A DNA stretch of 64,000 nt from Manis javanica (GCF_040802235.1 NC_133165.1:45769629-45833628); one strand, 5' to 3'. Counted from the stretch's first letter, positions 1 through 24,720 are shown. The notes: generated by a model from the sequence alone, not told the origin. Program-made: numbers and translations.

Positions 1-469
1 ATAAAGGGGCGGGAAGTCATAGTGAGGCAGATATCCCTCTGTTCTCTGCTCCCTGCCTGGGTAGACTCCTAGGAAAGGCTGGTTGTCAGGTGCGATGTCA
101 ACGGACTCCCTGGAAACTCCTGTTTTAGCCTTTAGCACACAGGGTACCCGCCTGCTCCTGATGAACCTTTCTGAGCAGGGAAGCCCTCCAAAGCCTTGAT
201 TAGGTAGGGCAGCCACTTTGAATGGATGATGGTCCAGGGACAACCTGAGGGCTCCAGGGTAACTCATGCCTCTTTGTTGGGTGTTGCCCTCCCAGGTTGC
301 AGAAAATGCTCACCTTTGGACTGCTATTGACGCTGTTTCCTCCAGAGTGCCCAGCCCTAGTTAAGGTCCTTACCTTCTTGTTCTGTGCTTAGTCTTAACA
401 CTGCTGCCTGAGAAGCCATGCTGCCTCCTGGTTTGAGGGCTCTGCAATCATGCTACCTGGCGTGGAATT

Positions 470-600
470 CTGGATCCATTTTTTGATCATTGTGTGATCC
501 TGAGCAATGTTTCTTAACTTCTAGGCTCTTGTGAGGATTAAATGAGTTAATTAAAGGCACTTAATACAATGCCTGACACAAAGTTCTTAATAAATGGGGG
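470..600 (+). repeat. MIR SINE fragment
   Basis: The sequence follows the MIR 3' half: loss of lowercase-tract similarity apart, it has the GTGTGATCCTGAGCAA-type core, then the GAGGATTAAATGAGTTAAT block and an ending like 'ACAATGCCTGACACA'. Plus orientation, old and diverged. Confidence 0.6.
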
Positions 601-1407
601 CTGTTATTTGGGATTACTTTGAGATTACCAAAGATACAAATTCCAGAATTCCTCTCCTGGAAACCCTGGCCTGGTGGGTCTGGGGTGAGGCCTGGGAAGT
701 AGGACCAACACTGCCGGCTGAGTCCTGTAATTGGACGAGATGAGAAAACATTGATCTGGATCAGGGGTTCTGAAGCCTGGTTCCTAAGTCACTACTAATT
801 GAGGCATCCTCACCTTCAATGACTGACATTAATTGGCAGTGTCTGGGAGGTAGGATGGAGGGAAGGCAAGAGATATCCTGAGTAGGCAGTTTCTGCTCTG
901 TCCCTAGTGAGACCACCAAGCTGCTGCTCTCTCAAAGCAGGCCAGTTGGGCTGGAGTGTTCTAAGATTTTCTTAAAATAAGGGAAACTGCCAGTTGAGCC
1001 CCTGTTTATGCTGAACTTAGTATGTTTTCCTAAACCTAAGCTCCACAGAAGTGATGCTAGCAAGGCTGTCACCAGCTTCACCTCCAACTTCAGGCCTGCC
1101 TGGGACGTTTGTGTGGATAAGGGGGCTGCTTGGACCTGGGAGAGGTGGAAGGGGGCTGGAAGAGAATAAATGAAATCTCCAGCCCTTGAGGAATTGGCAA
1201 TAATCTGAGCTCATTATTCCTCCCAGCAACACTTTGATGAGCTCCTGTGCATTAAAGACATCCTCCAGTCCCTAATCCCTTAAAATCTAGGAAACAGGCA
1301 CTGTTATTCCCACTTCAGTCTAGGAGAGTACAGCTCAGAGCTAGCAAGTGGCCCAGGATTCTGCTGACAGTGACGGAACCCAGCCTTTGCTATATAACCA
1401 TCTGTGG

Positions 1408-1535
1408 GAGAGCTTTTAAATATAACAATGCTTGGACCATACTGCAGACCAATTACATCAAAAAGTACCCAGAATGGGTGGTTTTAAAAGATCTCCAGGT
1501 GATCATAATACACAGCCAGGGTTGAGAGTGGCTGC
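1408..1535. mobile_element. hAT-Charlie nonautonomous relic (MER5/MER20 type)
   Basis: The run AGAGCTTTTAAATATAACA, the central 'GACCAATTACATCA' and the ending 'CAGCCAGGGTTGAGAG' match the layout of MER5/MER20-like short DNA transposons with imperfect terminal repeats. Similar sequence ('GGGGATCTGGTTAAAAT', 'CCAGGTAATGGTGATGCTGCT') continues to about 1700, so two relics may be adjacent. The exact subfamily was not determined. Confidence 0.5.
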
Positions 1536-3232
1536 TGAAGACCACAGCTGCTCCTTACTTTAATCTGTGCCCAAATCATTGGGGATCTGGTTAAAATATT
1601 GTTTGATTTAGCATTTCTCAGTGGGGCCCAAGATTCTCCCACCCATTTAAGCTTCCAGGTAATGGTGATGCTGCTCTTCCTTGAAGACCAGTACACGTGT
1701 AGCTGGTCCATTGGGTACCTGATGTTTAAGACTGTGTCAGCCACTCATAGTTGACCCTGAAGATCTCAGATATGTAGATATGTATCTCATGCTCTGGTAA
1801 AATTTAATATGTGTACTTTTGAGCCAAGAAGGTCAAGAGCTGCCTCTTAACCAGAGGATGAGCCCAGCTTCTGCTTACAGACTGTTTTGTTCTCTGCTCA
1901 GCTGTGCAGTACCCTCCCTTCTTTGTGTGGTGCAGCAGGGGAGCTACTGGTCGCTGAGACTTTGGGTGAAAGTTGACTGGTTCTTCTAGGAACCTCATGA
2001 CACTTGAGGGAGGTGTGATCAGGCAAGGCTGGGCATATACCCAGACAACAGACTTGTGGGTAGATCTTGGAAGCAAGCACTAAAGTGAAGTCTGGGTAGG
2101 TGAGTGGACTTAGGGTATTGGGACCAACCCCAAAGTCTGGACAGGCTCTTCCAAAGGTCAACACCATCTTTAGCGTTTTTTGAGGACCCTGATGTATTGG
2201 AAATAAAATGCTCTAACTATTTCATCTGGCAAACCACAAAAACCTAAATCAGATTTGTCACAGACATACAGCCTGACTCAAGTGGTTTCTCTGGATCCCC
2301 TGCAAGGCTCTATATTGAAGCTCACTTCTGCAGATGGGGAGAATGAAACAACAAAGCCTGTTCTTGTGTGACTAGCAGGAGGTCTAGGTTCAAGGCACAG
2401 CTTTAGGGCATGGTAGGTGGGTGGTCAGAGAGGTAAGACAAGAGTCCTGGTACTTAAAGATAGTTGGCAAGGGGTTGGTCTGGAACAAGACTGGAGCCCA
2501 GCCTGATCAGCTATAGAGATGACTCTCAGCTGAGTCACTGAGTTGGGCGAGGCTTTCAGCCCCCCTGACTGGGCCCAGCTGGGGTGACAGATGGTGGAAA
2601 GGCCTCAGCCATAGGAGGTGGGGGATCATCCAAAAAGGAGCCATTGGAGGCTGTTCCCGGAGACTGCTTTCAGCCTTGCATGGCCTTTGAGAGTTCAGAT
2701 CTTTGCTGTGGGACCTCAGGAGACCTGTCCACACCTCTGCCTACAGCCCTAGCCCTTCCTCTCCCACCATCTGGCTTTCTGGCCAGGCTTCCACCCCACA
2801 GAGAACCTGGCAAAGGAGCAGCTGGAAAATGCTTCACTTGGCTGTCAGATACACCTTCTGTGCTGTTCTTCTAGCCCCACAGCTGGGACAACAAAAGACT
2901 TGCCACGTTCCTGACCAGTAAACATGGAGGGTTAAGGCCAAGATGCCAGATGATGTAGGGAGCCTCTAGTGCTTGCTTCCATCCCCTAACTGGATAGGGA
3001 AGCTGGGCCTTGGGCTGTTCCCTGCCTCAGCAGTTAAGACATGCGGTGCTTCTGAAGAGCCAGGCTCTGTTCCAATTGCTTTATGGTGAACCCAGTCCTT
3101 ATAACTTGGGTAGATGCCCAATCCCCCATAGGTTAGGAAACCGGTATAGGGAGGGCAAGGGACTTGTCTAAAACTATCAAACCAATAAGGGTTAGAACCA
3201 AGATCCAGGCAGCCCTAGCTCCAACCCATCTG

Positions 3233-3380
3233 GGTCAGGGCCACATCAGGGAGCAACTTTGAGGAGTGTCAGCATAGATAACAGGTAGGGATAATAGAGA
3301 GGTGTAGGAAAGAAGGTTAAGAGCGGGGAAAACAGCCCTCAAGTCAGAAAGCCTACTCTAGTATTTTCAAACACTACCTG
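3233..3380. repeat. Direct duplication, copy 1
   Basis: About 148 bases that recur at 4380-4529 with roughly a dozen differences and one short indel, that is about 92 percent identity by eye. The shared block runs from GGTCAGGGCCACATCAGG to ACACTACCTG. The flanks on both sides are unrelated, so the boundaries are sharp. Confidence 0.85.
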
Positions 3381-3792
3381 AAAACAACAGAAGAGGGAGC
3401 CCTGACGTTAGAAAAGTTACTCCTACACTTAAGGAGAAATGAACTTTGCCAGGAAAGGAGCTACAGGTCAAGGTCAATTCCCATACAAAGTTGTAAGGTA
3501 AAAGAATGAGGAGCAGAATAACATCCCTCCTATATGGAAAGTGTACCAGGAAAACAAATCACAATTGTTAACCTCTTTCAAAATGAGGTCAGACATTAAG
3601 GAAACACAAAGCAAGGCAGGAAAGTGGTGAATCAGTACTGTATGTAAGCCCAGGCAGTCAGCTGATCTGGGCCCCTAACTACTGTGCCTTGCTGCTACTG
3701 GAAAGAGATAGACCAGATGAAAATCTCTATGGTACCACTAGCTTGCTGTGGCCTTAAATGCCTCATTGTCCCACTCTGGGACTCAGCTACTT

Positions 3793-4000
3793 AGAGCTAC
3801 ACTGTATAATATGGGATCAACCAATCTCATTTGGCTCTTTTAAATAAAATTTTAAATCCTAAATCACACTGGCCACATTTCAAGTATTTAGTAGCTGCGT
3901 GTGGCCAGTCCAGAGACAGTACAGACCTAGAATATCTTTTATCATTGTAAAAAGTTCTGTTGGGTGGTGTGTTAGAGGGTTTTAAGCAAACATTTGGCAG
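3793..4000 (-). mobile_element. Probable hAT-type DNA transposon relic
   Basis: The text 'CACTGTATAATATGGGAT', 'AATTTTAAAT'-like tracts and 'CACTGGCCACATTTCAAG' resembles the end-to-end pattern of an old nonautonomous hAT element (consensus with CACTGTCCAATA and GTGGCTAGT). It is strongly diverged and its ends are approximate. Confidence 0.4.
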
Positions 4001-4379
4001 GTGCTGAGTGCAACAGCCCATGTGTAAGACAATGGAGTGATACAGACTGTGGTAGGCAGAAAAGCTTGTGTCCCATCTAAAGGGCACAGCTGCTACTCGT
4101 CTGTAGCCAGTCTGGCTGGTGGAAATGTAGGGCCTGGTTCCTAATTCTTTAAGAGAAGCAGAAATTTGGAGTTTGTGAAAACACAATTTCTAAACAAAGA
4201 AATGAAACTACAGATAATGTGAATCAAGTAAAAAAACCCTGGTCTTCACCTTGATTATGTAATTCCATGAGTCCTGCCTATTTCTCCTGTGCCAGGCCAC
4301 TCCCTTTTCTTTGCTTGTCATTCTTACCCAGGTTGGTAGTTGGATGAATGGTGGAGTGGATGAAGTGCCATTCCTTTCT

Positions 4380-4529
4380 GGTCAGGGCCACATCAGGGAG
4401 CAACTCAGGGGAGTGTCAGCATAGCTAGCAGGTAGGGATAATACAGAGGTGTAGGAAAGAAGGTTAAGAGCGGGGAAAACTGAGCCCGCAAGTCAGACAG
4501 CCTGCTCTAGTATTTTCAAACACTACCTG
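4380..4529. repeat. Direct duplication, copy 2
   Basis: Second copy of the segment at 3233-3380, same orientation, start-to-start distance 1147 bases. Copy 2 carries two extra bases in the 'GGGGAAAAC(TG)AGCCC' region. It lies about 950 bases upstream of the MVP start-codon exon. Confidence 0.85.
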
Positions 4530-5490
4530 GTAGTGGTTTCTAAAGTCTGATCGAAGTCTCAGGACAAGGCTCTTGAGTTGCCTAGTAAACTTGGTTCCCT
4601 TTGTGTGACTTCAAGGGACATGTCCAAAATCCAAGACTAGCTGAAGGAAGGGATGGGGGTTAGGTGAGAGGTGTGACGTTCCTGAACAGGCCAAGCACTG
4701 GATGAAACTACCCAGGATTCAGAAGCAGGTGGGTGGAGTACAGTACTCATATATTCCTTTCCCCCACTTGCCTCTACCCACAACAGCAGGGAGCCAAGGG
4801 GGAGCAACAGACCAGAGAGAACTGGAGAGGAAAGGGCTAGATTAACATGTGGTGCTTCTGATCCATTTGATTCTATGGGAGCATCAGTGTTGCCTGAGAT
4901 CCCTTCCTTGAGAGGTCACCCAAGTCTGAACAGTTCATCTGAGGATCGCTTATAGCAGGAGGGGAGAGAGTCGTAGACAAAGATCATGCTCATGTTTGAA
5001 TATAGTCGGGGCCCTCTCAATTCCCTGAAATGAGCCTGCCCCTGGAGGAGCCTCAGCTCCCCACAGTGCTGGTGAAGGCGCTAGTACCTCCAGAGATACC
5101 AACTCTCCCAGCCTCCTACACCACAGTTGGGAGATTGGGAAAGTTTTGATCTAAAATCCCTCCAGGTGCTGAAGGCAGCTTAGGGGAGGGAAAGTTGATG
5201 GGAATGAGGGAAATAAATCAGTGGAGAGCCCTGGGCTACTGTGGTTAACTGCATCAAGCAGTTCTTGACAGGGGTGAGGTCTGGATGGCCTGTGTTGCCC
5301 TGGGTGGGAAGAAGAGGTGGATGTGGGAATGGTGAAGGTGGAACAATCTGAGCTGGAGGAGGAAGATTGCATTTCCCAACCCTACCTGTCTTCAGGCTTG
5401 TGCTTTGCCTCCTGCCAGGCCCCTGTGTTCATCTTGCATCTTTTCCCCACCTGTCTGTCACTCTGTGCCGCCCTGGTCTTAGGAGTCACC

Positions 5491-18111
<12,621 letters not shown>

Positions 18112-18129
18112 CTCCGTACTGCACTGACA

Positions 18130-18135
18130 AATAAA
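18130..18135 (+). terminator. MVP polyadenylation signal
   Basis: Canonical AATAAA 18 bases after the MVP stop codon, followed by a T/G-rich stretch. It gives a very short 3' UTR, as is usual for MVP. Confidence 0.85.
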
Positions 18136-18999
18136 ACCAACACTTCTGGGCATTTAAACCCTCTTCTGTTGCCTCAAGTTTGCCTCACAAGGGAGGTTAA
18201 TGGCAGAGGGGGAGATAAATAACTACTAAAAACCACCCTCATCGGTAAGGTCAGGAGGAAACTGAGGCAGGGAGAAGACTGACCTGAAGTCATGCTGATA
18301 GGATTGCAACCCCAGTCTTAGCCATGAGACTGCCCTTCTGGCAGATGGCTTTCCAGACCCCAGGTAAGGGAGGTGATACTGCAGGGAAAAGAACAGGGCC
18401 TGCCTGGCCAGCCCCCCTGGGATGTCTCCTTCACTAATAACATCTGTTCTCACTGCTAATGCCTCTATGAGCCCAGCTTGGCCACGAAGGGGGGAATCCA
18501 ACCATCTGGTTCCAGGTGCATCACCACGGCACTCCCCATCCACAACTTGGGAGGCCCCCTCTGGCGCCACCTTCTGGCCACACCACACAATGGGCAGGCC
18601 GGTGCGCTTGGCCCTCTTAGATGAAGATGTCAGCTGCGGGGCCTTACTTGTTGTGTGGCTAGAGAAGGCAACTTCTCTGATCTCTGTTTTTCTTGTGAAA
18701 CGGGCCGGCAGTTCCCTAATAAGCAGGGTTGATGCCTTTTGTAGGGTCTTATTCCTGTTCCCACACTGGGCCTGACCCGTGGCCCTAGTCTCCTTCCCAG
18801 CTGAGCTGCATCTGTGTGGCCAGCAGGGGCTGTTTCCCACTGTCCCTGGGGCCAGCAGCTCAGTGTTGATGGAATGGGCAAGTGAGTCAGTGCCTCCAGC
18901 CTCGCTTCCTAACTCTCCTACCTCTTCCTGTAAGAGAGGTAACTAATTTGAAGCTCTTCACCGGGTACATGACACATGGTAAGTGCTGTGTTAGCACAG

Positions 19000-19344
19000 T
19001 TTATTGCCAAGGCCTTCTGGGATGAGTGACAGCCTGCAAGGTTTGTCTCTGATGGGGATGTTCCATCCATCTCAGCTGCTGGCTCCCACGGCCATCCCTT
19101 GACCTTGTAATTAATAACCACACCACATCTGAAATCTCAACTCCTGCTACTTCATCCTTGCCTTCCAAGAACCATTCATCCACCTCAAGATTTCAGTGAC
19201 CTTGACCCCAACCACTTTCTCAACATTGCCTCCGCCCATTTCAGTCTTGCCCAGCTTACATTTTGTAGTCTGTTTTGTAGTGTAATAACTCACTCAAAGC
19301 CTCCCTTAATGTGTCCCTCGACCACCCCATGATACTTAGTAGAA
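19000..19344 (+). repeat. L2 LINE coding remnant, piece 1
   Basis: C-rich text typical of the internal L2 region (for example 'CCACCTCAAGATTTCAGTGACC'). It continues in character on the other side of the L1 at 21975. Diverged; the call rests on style and on the later pieces at 22800 and 24330. Confidence 0.4.
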
Positions 19345-21988
19345 AAGCCCCGTCCCTTTTTTTTTTATTAAGGTATCATTGATATACACTCTTATGAAGG
19401 TTTCACATGAAAAACATGTTACTTCATTCAACCATATTATCGAGTCCCCCCCACACCCCATTGCAGTCACTGTCCATCAGTGTAGTAAGACACCACAGAG
19501 TCACTGTTTGTCCTGTGCTACACTGTCTTCCCCATGACCCCCCCACACCATGTGTACTAATCATAATACCCCTCAATCCCCTTCTCCCTCCCTACCCACC
19601 TGCCCTCCCCCACCCCTCCCCATTGCTAACCATTAGTCCCTTCTTGGAGTTTGTGAGTCAGCTGATGTTTTGTTCCTTCAGTTTTGCTTCGTCGCTATAC
19701 TCTACAAATGAGGGAAATCATTTGGTACTTGTCTTGCTCCGCCTGGCTTATTTCACTGCATCCATGTTGCAAATGGTAGGATTTGTTTCCTGTGGCTGAG
19801 TAGTATTCCATTGTGTATATGTACCACCTCTTCTTTATTCATTCATCTACTGATGGACATTTACGTTGCTTCCATATCTTGGCTATTATAAATACTACTG
19901 CAATAAACATAGGGGTGCATATGTCTTTTTGAATCTGAGAACTTATTTTCTTTGGGTAAATTCCTAGGAGTGGAATTCCCAGGTCAAATATTATTTTTAT
20001 TTTTAGTTTTTTGAGGAACCTCCATATTGCTTTTCACAATAATTGAACTAATTTACATTCCCACTAGGAGCGTAGGAGGGTTCCCCTTTCTCCGCATCCT
20101 CTTCAGCATTTGCAGTTTCTAGTCTTTTTGATGTTGGCCATCCTAACTAGTGTGAGGTGATATCTCATTGTGGTTTTAATTTGCATTTCCCTGATAATTA
20201 GCGATGTGCAGCATCTTTTCATGTGCCTGCCGGCCATCTCGATTTCTTCTTTGGAGAAGTGTCTTTTCAGATCCTCCGTCCATTTTTTTAACAGGGTGTT
20301 GGGGCATGTGAGTTCTTTATATACTTTGGATGTTTACCCCTTGTTGGATATGTTGTTTACAAATATATTCTCCCATACGGTAGGATGCCTTTTTCTTCTG
20401 CTGATAGTGTCCGTTTGCTGGACAGAGCTTTTTAGCTTGATGTAGTCCCGTTTGTTCATTTTTGCTTTTGTTTCCCTGCCCGAGAAGACACGTTGAGGAA
20501 AAAGTTGCTCATATTTATATTCAAGAGAATTTTGCCTATGTTTTCTTCTAAGAGTTTGATGGTTTCATGACTTACATTCGGGTCTTTGATCCATTTTTAG
20601 TTTACTTTTGTGTATGGGGTTAGACAATAATCCAGTTTCATTTTCTTACATGTGGCTGTCCAGTTTTGCCAACACCAGTTGTTGAAGAGGCTGTCATTTC
20701 CCCATTGTATATCAATGGCTCCTTTATTGTATATTAATTGACCATATACACTTGGGTTTATATCTGGGCCCTCTATCCTGTTCCATTGATCTTTGGGTCT
20801 GTTCTTGTGCCAGTACTAAATTGTCTTGATTACTGTGGCTTTGTAGTAGAGCTTGAAGTCGGGGAATGTAATCCTTCCACCTTTATTCTTCCTTCTCAGG
20901 ATTGCTTTGGCTCTTCATGGTCTTTTGTGGTTCCATGTGAATTTTAGAACTATTTGCTCTAGTTTGTTGAAGAATGCTGTTGGTATTTTGATACGGATTG
21001 CATCGAGTCTGTAGATTGCTTTAGGCAGGATGGCCATCTTGACAATATTAATTCTTCCTATCCATGAGCACAGGATGTGTTTCCATTTTTTGGTATCTTC
21101 TTTAATTTCTCTCATGAGTGTCTTGTAGTTTTCAGGGCATAGGTCTTTCACTTCCTTGGTTAGGTTTATTCCTAGGTATTTTATTCTTTTTGATGCAGTT
21201 GTGAATGGAATTGTTTTCCTGATTTCTCTTTCTGTTAGTTCATCATTAGTGTATAGGAATACAACAGATTTCTGTGTATTAAATTTTATATCCTGCAACT
21301 TTGCTGAATTCAGATATTAGCTCTAGTAGTTTTGGAATGGATTCTTTAGGGTTTTTTATGTACAATATCATGTCATCTGCAAACAGGGACAGTTTAACTT
21401 CTTCCTTGCCAATCTGGATGCCTTTTATTTCTTTGTATTATCTGATTGCCTTGGCTAGGACCTCCAGTACTATGTTGAGTAAAAGTGGGGAGAGTGGGCA
21501 TCCTTGTAGTGTTCCCGATCTTAAAGGAAAAGCTTTCAGCTTCTCGCTGTAAGTATGATGATGGCTGTGGCTTTTTCATATATGGCCTTTATTACGTTGA
21601 GGTAGTTGCCCCATATACCCATTTTGTTGAGAGTTTTTATCACAAATGGATGTTGAATTTTGTCAAATGCTTTTTCAGCATCAATGGAGGTGATTGTGTG
21701 GTTTTTGTCCTTTTTGTTGATGTGGTGGATGATGTTGATGGATTTTTTAATATTGTACTATCCTTGCATCCCTGGAATAAATTCTACTTGATCATGATGG
21801 ATGATCTTTTTTTGCATTCAATTTGCTAATATTTTGTCAAGTATTTTTGCATCTGTGTTCATCAGGGATATTGGTCTGTAATTTTCTTTTTTTGTGGTGT
21901 CTTTGCCTGGTTTTGGTATTAGAGTGATGCTGGCCTCAAAGAACGAGTTTGAAAGTATTCCCTCCTCTTCTACTAAGCCCCATCCCTT
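19345..21988 (-). mobile_element. 5'-truncated L1 with target-site duplication
   Basis: An antisense L1. The T-tract and 3' UTR start at 19359 and the body runs to about 21974. It is flanked by a 14-base target-site duplication (AAGCCCCGTCCCTT at 19345-19358 and AAGCCCCATCCCTT at 21975-21988, one difference). Read on the minus strand, the 5' end lies inside the ORF2 reverse transcriptase ([20 protein letters not shown], from about 21950). The ORF continues through the thumb region ([20 protein letters not shown]) to the C-terminal zone ([20 protein letters not shown] near 20350). ORF1 and the start of ORF2 are missing. The frame is interrupted by several stops and shifts, so it is a dead copy, but little diverged. 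Confidence 0.9.
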
Positions 21989-22370
21989 CTTAAGCCAACT
22001 GCACTCTCTGCCCACCCCTGACCAGCCATGTGCTACTGGAGGAAGAACACCCCACATCCTGACTGATCCCATTTCAACTCATGGCAACACATTTCAAGGA
22101 AGACCTACTGCCTCTGACTATGCTCTAGTTGCAGGAGCTCCCCTCCAAATAACTGTTCTCACCTCTCCTCTCAGCCTCCCACACCCCTGCCCACTTTCTC
22201 TCAACCTTTGAGAAAATAGAAGCAAATGAGGTGGGAAGGCCTTACCCAGCAGCAAATCCAATGAACTACTAGCACCTGGCCTCCTGCTCCCTCTGAACCC
22301 AGCTCCTCCCTCTGGGCTCTCCCATCCCACCCTTCTCAAGTCCTCAGTCCATGCCTACCCCTATTGATGC
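21989..22370 (+). repeat. L2-like remnant, piece 2
   Basis: C/T-rich text continuing from the sequence left of the L1. It resembles the 5' part of the L2 reverse-transcriptase ORF but is too diverged for a firm call. Confidence 0.35.
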
Positions 22371-22379
22371 CAGGGTTCT

Positions 22380-22795
22380 TGTTTGCAGAGTTGAAGAATG
22401 AACGTAGCAAATAGTCAAGGTAGGAGAGCCAGGGAGACTTTTATTGAGAGATACAGTGAGAGGACAAAGCTCCTGGCATGAGCCAGGAGGGGACAAGAGA
22501 GCCCGGGGTGGTGCATTGTCTAGGGGACTTACAGGCAGTTGAGGATTTTGGGGAACTGAGGGCTTAGGGTATGGACTTGTGCCACCTGCCCTGCCCTCAA
22601 GGTGGGCTGCATTGTTGTCTGATTGCTAGGGCTGTTTACAGTGAAGTTATGGGTTATGCTGAGATATTCTTGCCGTGCACTCAAACATTCCAGGCCAAGT
22701 TGCTCCTGGCCTTTTGACCTTTTACTGATCGCAATGGAGATGTCTATATTCCTAGTCTGGTATCTTTACCCTAGAGAATTAGTGGGACCTTGACT
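22380..22795 (-). mobile_element. LTR fossil A (retroviral type, solo or fragment)
   Basis: An antisense LTR-like segment. Near its low end it has a reverse-strand AATAAA ('ACTTTTATTGAG' at about 22437), as in an R region. It shares a block at about 22665-22730 with LTR fossil B (TTCCAGGCCAAGTTGCTCCTGG). No internal gag, pol or env sequence is seen next to it. The boundaries are approximate and the family was not determined. Confidence 0.5.
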
Positions 22796-22799
22796 TTAT

Positions 22800-23200
22800 A
22801 TAATGCTGAACACAAGAGTTTCGATAGGGACTTTACACTGTTACATGGCTTTGACTGTAAATATCCTGCCTTGCTTTTTCCGGAGGCCCTCACCGTACTC
22901 TGACTACACCCATGGTCCCTGTCTCACTATCACCTTTCTCTCCTGCTCCCAGTCCCTCCTATCTCCCCAGGAATGTCTTACCGCAGTATACATGTGCTCT
23001 ACTGTCTCCCATGTAGAACCAACCAGTAAATGCTCCCTCAGCCCCACTTTACCTCCAGCTGCCACCTCTCCTCTCTCTCTCCTTCACAGCCACATTTCTC
23101 AGTTTCCATTTCTCACTTTGCATTATCTCAAACTGTTGGGGGAGCGTTGTTTATTTTCTTCCATCCTTGTCTCCACAGCAACAAAGAATTGAAGGGCAGA
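22800..23200 (+). repeat. L2 LINE remnant, piece 3
   Basis: Text such as 'CCTCAGCCCCACTTTACC' and 'CTCCTTCACAGCCACATTTCTCAG' resembles the internal L2 region, where a C-rich ORF follows a short 'CTTCACAGCCA' motif. It is continued at 24330 after LTR fossil B. Confidence 0.45.
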
Positions 23201-23204
23201 GACA

Positions 23205-24320
23205 CAGTAGTGAAGCAGAGTAAAAGTTTTATTTAAAGTTACTTAAAGAGAGAAAAAGTACAGGCCACCTCAGCAATGAGAGGCACCCTGAAAGTTTGGA
23301 GAGAGAAAGCTTAAGATTAAAAGGTTGTGCACTTAGAAAGTGAAGGCGACCTCAGAGAGAGGAGCTCCCTGAAAGATTTTTCAGGAATGTAACAAAGGGC
23401 TGGGGGTGCAGACTCATTAAGTGGTCCCTGAATATTTAAAATTGACTTAACACAAGGAACTTCCTGCATCTTGGTCTGAGAGCATATTAAACAAGATGGC
23501 CTGCCCAGCCTGTAAAGTAAAATCGAGCTGAAATGACCAGGCGAGGAGGCTACAAAAAAGCCAAAAGTTAAACAGGGCGCAATCCTGGGCAATGTTCACT
23601 GGTCTGGTTAGTCACAGGCCGGAGAAGTCGCGCCAAGCAGGGCAGGCAGTGAGTTTTTAAGGAAGTTAGGGGGAGGGAGAGCATAGGTTTACAGTGGTAG
23701 ATTGGCTACCCTAAGACACCTTTTCCAGGTTGGGAGGGGGCAGCAGCCGGGGATTTTGGTACATCATCAGGCCAGAATCTGTTGGTCTCTTTCCCTTACT
23801 AGGCCAGGGTTGGGGGCTTTGCTGCCCCCCCTTTCCCTATTTGGTGAGAGCCGAGCTCATCCCGCATGCTCACCCCTCCCTCCGGCACCTCCAGCCTTAC
23901 ATAGTCCCCAAGGTGTATTGTCTGTTTGCTAAAGAGTAAATTAAGAATTTTACTTCTTAACTTCCTGGGTATTAAAATACAATCTTTAAGATGGAATTCT
24001 TCCTGCCTTTTACTATGTTGTTTAAGGCTGGGCCTGCATACTAAATTACATGCTAAATCTAGGCCTGCATGCCTAGATTACAAACTACTTGATTAGGGCA
24101 GAAGGAAAAAAAAAACAGCATATAGGTAAAGGTAAAAAATAAGCTAGGCCTGCATGATTGAAACAATAAAGACATGGGCTATGCTGAGGTACCCTCCTTT
24201 ATCTGGGAAATATTCAAACATTCCAGACCAAGTTGCTCCTGGCTTTTTGAGCTTTAATTGATTAACTCTGGGTCTTTTTAGTGGACTTTCCTGTCCTTTT
24301 TCTCTTTCCACCCCACTCAT
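23205..24320 (-). mobile_element. LTR fossil B (retroviral type, about 1.1 kb)
   Basis: An antisense LTR-like segment inside an L2. Its low end carries a reverse-strand AATAAA ('AAAGTTTTATTTAAAG' at about 23230). The high end shares 'ATTCCAGACCAAGTTGCTCCTGGC' type sequence with fossil A. Inside the U3-like part a short motif, AGGCCTGCAT or close to it, recurs several times between 24030 and 24160. No coding internal region is present, so it looks like a solo LTR. Ends are approximate. Confidence 0.5.
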
Positions 24321-24329
24321 ATCTTCCTG

Positions 24330-24720
24330 CCTAGAAAAAACCACTCCAATCAGCTTCTGTCTCTGCCCCTTGCTTCAAAGAAACTGCTCCAAGTGGCACC
24401 CCCAATAACCTCCCTGTAACTAGATCTGTTTAGCACCCCCATCCTTCACAGTGGGTGCCCCCTTCTACATGGGGCTCCATGACATACACAGCCTACTCCA
24501 CTTTTCTTTCCATCTTGGGGCCACTCCACTTCCTCTACTCAGTCTGAATTGTGGGTTGCTCTTACACAGCTATATTCTTGGCAAGGCTCATGGCTTTAGA
24601 CCATCTCTATACCACTGATCTCAAAAGATATTTCTTCATCCCTGATCTCACCCCTGAGTTGTGGACTCATTTCCAATTGATGACTTGATGTCTCCACATG
24701 CATCTCTAATGACCATCAGA
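24330..24720 (+). repeat. L2 LINE coding remnant, piece 4
   Basis: Matches the L2 reverse-transcriptase region by eye: 'CTCATGGCTTTAGACCATCTCTATACC', 'TGATCTCACCCCTGAGTTGTGGACTCAT', 'TTGATGTCTCCACATGCATCTCTAATG', in the expected order and plus orientation. Confidence 0.6.

Larger units (their letters stand above)
1..5482 (+). other. Probable 3' part of MVP intron 1 (no coding gene seen)
   Basis: No open frame here resembles a protein I know. A pyrimidine-rich stretch ends in an acceptor AG at 5481-5482, eight bases before the MVP start codon. The first coding exon is therefore preceded by a noncoding exon that I could not locate and that probably lies left of the window, as expected from the long first intron of human MVP. 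The stretch holds a MIR near 470-600, a hAT relic near 1408-1535 followed by similar sequence to about 1720, another hAT relic near 3793-4000, and two copies of a 150-bp segment at 3233 and 4380. The assignment as intron is an inference. Confidence 0.55.

Noticed and set aside
18226-18840. 204-codon minus-strand open frame downstream of MVP
   Set aside because: No domain, no similarity I recognise, no splice context. Long frames by chance are expected in GC-rich intergenic sequence.
21818-22072. A reverse-transcriptase-like protein in the intergenic region
   Set aside because: It is the ORF2 remnant of the 5'-truncated L1, not an independent gene.
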